Assembly (NCBI GenBank): GCA_022410635.1
Contig: JAJVDF010000018.1
Span: 3,625,533 to 3,689,532, forward strand
Direction of reading: 5' to 3'
From: Tretioscincus oriximinensis
Taxonomy: Eukaryota > Chordata > Lepidosauria > Squamata > Gymnophthalmidae
Length of the DNA: 64,000 nucleotides
A program made the position numbers and the translations under genes. The notes below the pieces were generated by a model. That model was not told the DNA's origin. It was given only the letters and a program-made list of their open reading frames with translations, and did not search any database. Shown here one piece after another: positions 58,524 through 64,000 of the stretch. Each line of letters starts with the position of its first letter. The stretch's first letter is position 1.

Positions 58524-59030
58524 AGACACACATCACNCTGGTCATCAAAGAGCTGCACTGGCTGCCTATCCNCTACCGAGCCCAATTCAAGATGTTTACT
58601 TAACCTCTAAGTAACTTGAGTCCCAAATATCTAAAGGAATGCTTTCTCCCATACCAACCTGCCCATGACTTAAGATCTGCAGGGGAGGCCCTCCTGGTTG
58701 TACCACCCCTTTCAAAAGCAAATGAAGTGGAAACCTGGGGCAGGACCTTCTCGGACCCATTCTTTGGAATAGTCTCTCCTTCGAGGTGCATCTATCATCA
58801 ACACTGTCTTGCTTTAGAAGATCTTTGAAGACACACGTCTTTCACTTGGCCTTTGGCTGAAGAAATCTCATTTATCCCCACTTTAAAATATTGTTTTTAT
58901 ACAGTTCGTAACTTGTAAATTTTGTACTGATGTTTTATACTGCTTTTAATCTGTTAATTTTATATTCATGTTTTACTGTGGGCCGTCCTTTCAGGTGTAG
59001 GGCGGGGTATAAATATAAATAAATAAATAG
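58524..59030 (+). mobile_element. L2-like LINE 3' end
   Basis: The plus strand encodes IKELHWLPI, YRAQFKMFT, SPKYLKECFLPY and LRSAGEALLVVPP, the same C-terminal blocks as in the minus-strand copy at 10455-11010. It then has a 3' UTR with GGGCCGTCCTTTCAGGTGTA and a tail of AAATA units at 59005-59030. A frameshift near 58605 and two ambiguous bases break the frame. Truncated at its 5' end near 58524. Confidence 0.75.
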
Positions 59031-59849
59031 TTGCTCCTGGGACCTACATGAGCAGGAGAACATCTCATCTGTTGCTATGGTGGTGGTCACAAACATCTCC
59101 AACAGAGCTGTGCAACAACTGAGGANGACAATTGGGTATAGCCTACAATACACTAAAAATGTGCTACATAGCAATATTTGGGGAGGCAGTCTTTGAATCT
59201 TGAACAGTTAGAGTGCATCCACACGTGCTTTTTCAAGCTTTTCAGCATAAAATTCCTTCTTTTCAAAAGCTGTCACAGCTTTATTTTACAAGGAGAAGTT
59301 CTGAAGAAAATCAGAATAAAAGCATATGGTATGGAAAAACCACAAAACACAGTTTTTGAAAACATTTTTGTATTCCTGGAATACAGAATCTAATGTGTGT
59401 GTATGTTTTTCTCTCTCTGTATGTGTGTGTGTGTTTGTGTGTAAATATTGGTAGCTTTTAGCAGCTACATACCTTTTATTACGGACTTCTGTATAATATT
59501 CCTACTTTTCTGTAATATATGTGATACAGAAATAGTGGGAACAGATTTATATCATTCAATATTTTAAAACTTTTTCTTCCTAAAAAATAAAATGAACCTG
59601 TTTTGTGTTATTTTGATATTCTGGTACTTTTGAGATAGACTGTTACAATATAAACTTTGCTATACTGTATTCCATTTTGGCAGGTGCTTCTATTTCAATG
59701 GGCATATCAACATTTTCCCTCCCCACCTTTGGTTATCCATTGGACTCAAGTATCTCACTTTTCTACTCCAAAGTGTTAATCACCATATCAGCAAAACAAA
59801 TGAAGAAAAAGGTGTGGTAGGCCTGATTTACAAATAATTTAATTTGGAT
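59031..59849. other. No gene seen; contains a TG microsatellite
   Basis: A TG-rich tract with a CTCTCT interruption lies at 59394-59443. The remainder has no recognised element. Confidence 0.45.
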
Positions 59850-60424
59850 AAGGGGGAGGTAAAACATCAGGTATTTGAAAAATGGTCCTTCAGAATTATT
59901 AATTGAGGGAGATGATGTAATAAGAGAATTTAAGAAAATAAAAAATGAAAAATTGAATAAATTAAAAGATATGAGGAAAAAGGGGATCCATAGTAGGTAT
60001 AGAGCACCAACCCAACTGGCCCATATGCTACCAAATATTAATGGAGATTGTAGGCATGGCTGTAGAGGTACATTTAAACATCTGATATGGCATTGCAACA
60101 CAAATCAGGAGTTCTGGAGAATAATGGAAAAGGAGATAAATAAAATCATAAACATTGAAATTAATGTCATGGATAAAATGGCGATAATGCATACAGAAGT
60201 GGACTTATTACCTGTATGGTTGAAAGAAGTAGAAGAAAAGTTGATAGTTTGTGCACAAATGGTATTAATAAGAGGTTGGAAAGATAGTACTAAGTGGACC
60301 TTAGGAAATTGGTATGATTATTTAATAGAAATAATAGCGGCAGAAGTCTTTGTCTTCTGAATTCTTTGTTACCTTTTGCTTTGTCTTAATTTTGAAAATA
60401 ATAATAAAACATTTTTTAAAAAGA
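59850..60424 (+). mobile_element. L1-clade LINE 3' end with poly(A) signal
   Basis: The plus strand carries the last part of an L1-type ORF2, its stop at 60358, a 3' UTR of only about 60 bases and an AATAAAA signal at about 60403, followed by an A-rich end near 60424. It is 5'-truncated and carries at least one frameshift near 59875. Short 3' UTR and A-tail distinguish it from the CR1 and L2 ends elsewhere in the window. Confidence 0.7.
59875..60360 (+). pseudogene. L1 ORF2 C-terminal domain fragment
   Basis: About 160 codons encode the C-terminal segment of an L1-type ORF2. Key blocks are GPSELLIEGDD, YRAPTQLAHMLPN and the cysteine/histidine knuckle CRHGCRGTFKHLIWHC with its C-x3-C-x6-H-x4-C spacing, followed by FWRIMEKEINKIIN. 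In active L1 elements this region aids RNA binding during retrotransposition. The RT and endonuclease are missing. The frame's first codon is not an ATG, so it is simply the element's open end. Confidence 0.65.
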
Positions 60425-60639
60425 ATGTATCAGCAAGAGTCTTCCAACTGGTGTTGGAGAGGAATTGCTATAATGACTCATGAGTACAGCATATATGATT
60501 ATTTTATGTTGTTGTGAAAGTGCTATAAGGAGGAAAGTGTTTGCACAATCTTAATTCTCATGGCACCCCTACCCACAGGCCACCATAAGTATTGTTACCA
60601 ATACTCAAAAGATATATGGTTTCAGGAATTTCTGTGTTG

Positions 60640-60842
60640 TTTGCCTAATATCTAGACCCCTGGTTGTATCTGGATGCANTATTCCTGAAATGTCTTTTGC
60701 AGGCAGTTGAGAACATTTGAAGATTTTGCAGTCTTCTGTTCCAGACTGCCCAGATGCAATTGGTGGGCCACTGTGTGGGACAGAATGCTGGTATACATGG
60801 GCTCCAGCCCGATACAGCAAGGCATCTCTTACGTTCTCACAA
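60640..60842 (+). mobile_element. Degraded CR1 LINE 3' end
   Basis: CCCAGATGCAATTGGTGGGC, GTGTGGGACAGAATGCTGGT and AGCCCGATACAGCAAGGC, then TTACGTTCTCAC, are in the order of a CR1 3' UTR. It is close in age to the minus-strand copy at 30697-30945, with which it shares the CAATTGGTGGGCC variant. Confidence 0.7.
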
Positions 60843-60984
60843 AACCACCATAAATGAATGTAAATAATCCTGTTGCAACCATACCAATAATTTAAAGAAA
60901 ATTATTATCAATATAAGAAATGTAAACCGCCGTCATGTACCATCTATGAAGAATTTTGAGTTAGAGTACTTCAGTTTTTAATTT

Positions 60985-61115
60985 TTGTTACAGTTGTAAT
61001 CATTGGTTAGTTTTCTAATATTAATCTGTTTTATGGGGTCTTATTGGGATCTGCCCAGAGACATTTGGGTATAGGGCAGAACAAAAATGTAAGTAAATAA
61101 ATAAAATAAATAAAC
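60985..61115 (+). mobile_element. LINE/SINE 3' tail fragment
   Basis: GGGATCTGCCCAGAGACATT, TGGGTATAGGGCAGAAC and AATAAATAAAATAAATAAA match the common 3' terminus seen at 11510-11580 and 58975-59030. The fragment lacks any coding part or tRNA-like head. Confidence 0.55.
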
Positions 61116-63735
61116 CTGTGCCAGTGAAGACAAGGCCATTGGACCACTTCCTATGGCTATTATCACTCACTCAGCTGTAGTGATTGAAGTTGGAAATCCT
61201 TGTAAGTAGTTCCTTCTATTATCTTAGGAAATCCATGGCAATCCAGAGAGGAGGTACTGCACCATAGAGTTCCTTTCCCTTCTCCTCCTGTATTTCACAA
61301 TCTGCATGGCACGAAGAGAAGCTGTGCAAATATTGCAATTGACTTTTTGCACTCATATTTTAGGTTTGTTTCAATGACAGAAATCTAGGGTGCATCCACA
61401 TATTGTTTTCTTATGCTAGTATGGCATGAATGCCACACGGTCTAATAGCACTCTCATCATACTAATATAAGGAAAGCATTGAGAAAAGTTATATTGCAAT
61501 ACACAAGAACACCAGGGAAAAGCAACTTCCATAGCGCTTTTGCCAGATGTANCACAATATATTGCACACTACCATCTGAGTTGGCACTGGTGCATATGGT
61601 AGCTGAAAAGCATGAACATGCACACACAAATAATGCCAATCATGCACATCCAGGGGTTTTGTCCCAGTGTTTGGTCAGAGGCCAATGACAAGTTAGCTCA
61701 CTTTGTGTTCTTCATAGCACTGCCCCATTCATGTGGATAGTGAAGTGATTATCATGTAATCCATTTATTGCTCAATGATTACTTGTAGTGTGACCAAGAC
61801 ATGTGTCCCGATATACCCTTAGCCTTTTTGATGCATCAATAGAGAACTATATATTTGGTTTGATCCATATTTAGTTTTAATATCTTATCTCTACAGTTTT
61901 AAATAAATCAATAACTAATTAACTAAAAATATTGTGCTTCTTTTTAAAAATATGTTTTTTGAAAATCAGTGTCCTTGCTAAATGTTGCTAAACTAGGTAA
62001 AAACAAGAGAGAACCAGCAACATATCTTAAAGAGGAATAGCTATAAGATTTATTAAGTCAGTAAAAAGAATGAGAAAACAAAATATCCTATAACCTTGGC
62101 AGAGTCAGGCTGTGGATTCTGATGACAAAGCAATGTAATCTACCTGAAAACAGCAGCCTAGATATATATTCGGAATGAATAGCATTCTAGTGATAGTGTT
62201 CTGAGTGGTATCTCATGTAAAGTGTGAACAACTAATGAACAATGTCTATTTTTCTCCAGATTTGTCCAACCGGAATAAAACCATGCAATAAGGAGATATA
62301 TATGTGATCCAACTCTGTGTAGATAATCTGAATTGTTCATAATTCTTAAAGTTATGATTAAAGGTAGAATAGGAGCACTAGCATGTGGCTGCTGCTACTT
62401 TTAAGCTGTTTGTGATTTGCATTTATGATTTATTTTTCTTTAATTCATTTAGTGTTTTATGAGGCTGTTTAATGTTGGCCAATGAAACAAGAGCAGGGAA
62501 ATGATGACACTATCAGTCTGGGCTTGGCAAGCACAGCATATAGAGAGAACAAAAATGGCAGGCGTATAAATAGTATTTCAGAGTTCTCTTTACTAAAAAT
62601 AGTTCCCAGAATTCCCTTCATCTGGAAAGACATCCATTTCAGCTGGAACCAGACTTGCTCTTTAATGATATGAGAGCATTTCCTCTTGTGAAAATGGCAC
62701 AGAAATATATTTTAGGCATTGAGTTGAAATGAAAGGAGTTGCTGAAAAGCACTTTGAATCTTATAGTCAAATAAGCTGAACTTGTTGCTCCCTGCACTTC
62801 TTTTTATGTTTATATGATATGCTTAATCAGCAACAAAGAACTCTTGGGTATGAACAGAACAGTGGTGAGTTTATTTAGGAGTTTATTTATTTTGTCTTGG
62901 TGCTTTGGGCAGGCCCTTCTATTTTATACTGTACCTCTGTCCAATTGGACCAATCACAACCTTCCATGCTGTAGGTCTATATTTGATTAGCTACAGAGTT
63001 TGTCTTGACCAGTCAGCTGAGTTATTGCTTCTTACCTCACAATTCATTTTATCTGTAGAAGCTCAATGGACCACAATACAATTGGCAAAATTTTCAAACA
63101 TATAAATTACAGAATACAATCAAGCATACCAAGAACATTAATTCCAGCACATGCTTAATTGCGAAACATCGTAGACTGGCTAACATAGCTTATCTGAGCT
63201 CAGGTTACGGCATTCATGTCATGTTTTCAGAAACTTACTTTTCCTAACACTTTTATGGAAGTCAATCTGTCTAGATATATAATGGATGCTTATGCACTTA
63301 ACACATTCAGTAAATAAGGATAAGTGCAAATACGGCCTTGCTTTTCATACCTGAGCAGCAGATTCTCCCTTGGGACCTAATTCCCAGTTGCTTTGAATCT
63401 CAGAAGCTGCACCTGTGTACCCATGGGAACTTTGCAAGCCAAGATGCCAAGCTGCTTGTTGATTAATGCTTAAATCTTTCTGGCAGCACAGAGGAACAGC
63501 TTCTCTAAACCTTTCCCTTCCTGATAAATGATGTCTTCATTTAGCAATAAATAATATTCCTCATCTTATTTATTATTTATCGGGTGTTTAATAATTAAAC
63601 TTGGTGAAACATTAAATCAGATGTCTCTAACAACAGGCTTTTCTTCTTAGTCATAATTCCAGGGTCAATATCAAGTTTAGCAAAAATTTAGACGAATGAG
63701 CAGTTCCATTTTGGGGGAAAAGAAACAGATGCCTA
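61116..63735. other. No gene seen; about 2.6 kb, with a possible conserved non-coding segment
   Basis: No exon-like frame or recognisable repeat. 63420-63640 is non-repetitive, rich in AATAATATT and TAATTAAAC-type sites and may be conserved non-coding DNA; this cannot be tested here. Confidence 0.4.
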
Positions 63736-63742
63736 ATTGCTG

Positions 63743-63778
63743 ACTCTCTCTCTCTCTTTCTGTATGTCTCTGTGTGTA
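63743..63778. repeat. Short (CT)n and (GT)n tract
   Basis: CTCTCTCTCTCTCTTTCTGT followed by a short GTGTG run. Confidence 0.8.
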
Positions 63779-63799
63779 AATATATTTTGGTGGTATACT

Positions 63800-63858
63800 T
63801 AGGCTGACCAGATGACCCCTTTGGGGCTGGATGGGTGGGTAAAGCTTCCAGTATAAAC
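63800..63858 (+). mobile_element. MITE-like family B, solo left end
   Basis: TA followed by GGCTGACCAGATGACCCCTT at 63802 matches the left ends at 17470 and 18608. It diverges after about 30 bases. The next copy of the same end starts only 59 bases later, so this looks like a truncated copy. Confidence 0.55.
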
Positions 63859-64000
63859 TAGGCTGACCAGATGAACTCTTTTGGTGGGGGGAGGTGGGGT
63901 GGGTGGGTTAGAAACCCGGTTTTGGAGTGCCTCCCAATTTTTCCTGAGGAAAAAAAATTAAAAATTTTTTCCGAAAAAAAAATATTTTTTTGAAAAAAGT
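63859..64000 (+). mobile_element. MITE-like family B, copy running off the window
   Basis: TA and GGCTGACCAGATGAAC at 63861, then GAAACCCGGTTTTGGAGTGC, CTCCCAATTTTTCCTGAGGA and A/T-rich sequence, match the left arm of the palindromic copy at 17468-17665. The right arm would lie beyond the window, so completeness is unknown. Confidence 0.6.

Overview
The window looks like intergenic or intronic chromosomal DNA from a vertebrate, most likely a squamate reptile (lizard). It is AT-rich, and I could find no host protein-coding exon, rRNA, tRNA or ncRNA gene. The organism call rests on the mix of mobile elements. There are many CR1 LINE fragments, most with an (ACATAAGA)n-type 3' tail and some with an (ATTCTATG)-type tail. 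There are two clear tRNA-headed SINE copies of the Sauria type, L2-like LINE 3' ends, L1-clade ORF2 remnants, and one R4/Dong-type non-LTR element set in TAA repeats. Families were recognised by eye from motifs and by comparing copies inside the window. No database was searched.

Layout. 1-14 kb is dense in minus-strand CR1 copies. These include the longest one (11.9-13.9 kb, reverse transcriptase with a visible FADD motif) and one with a large internal deletion (5.6-6.85 kb). Interspersed with them are a tRNA-derived SINE ending in a GCAGAA-type microsatellite (8.6-9.0 kb), an L2-like element (10.5-11.0 kb) and a Sauria-type SINE (11.3-11.6 kb). 16.4-19.1 kb holds an L1-like remnant and two copies of a palindromic, TA-flanked MITE-like family that reappears at the right edge of the window. 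19.7-21.0 kb is a direct duplication of about 634 bp with an ambiguous base at each junction. 21-31 kb carries L2 and CR1 fragments, one CR1 with a striking local palindrome, and several uncharacterised repeats. 31-42 kb is sparse: one Sauria-type SINE, a foldback repeat, and stretches that read like possible conserved non-coding DNA. 42.8-44.4 kb is the most distinctive locus: the 5' part of an R4/Dong-type retrotransposon with a long open N-terminal reading frame, bounded on both sides by (TTA)n microsatellite. 45-64 kb again holds scattered CR1, L2 and L1 3' ends and microsatellites.

Nothing here works together as an operon or pathway. The coding potential is that of retrotransposons, all truncated or broken. 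The main interest is in how the repeats inserted, recombined and mutated. Isolated single N bases throughout indicate a draft assembly with unresolved positions. Boundaries of degraded repeats are approximate, usually within 10-30 bases.
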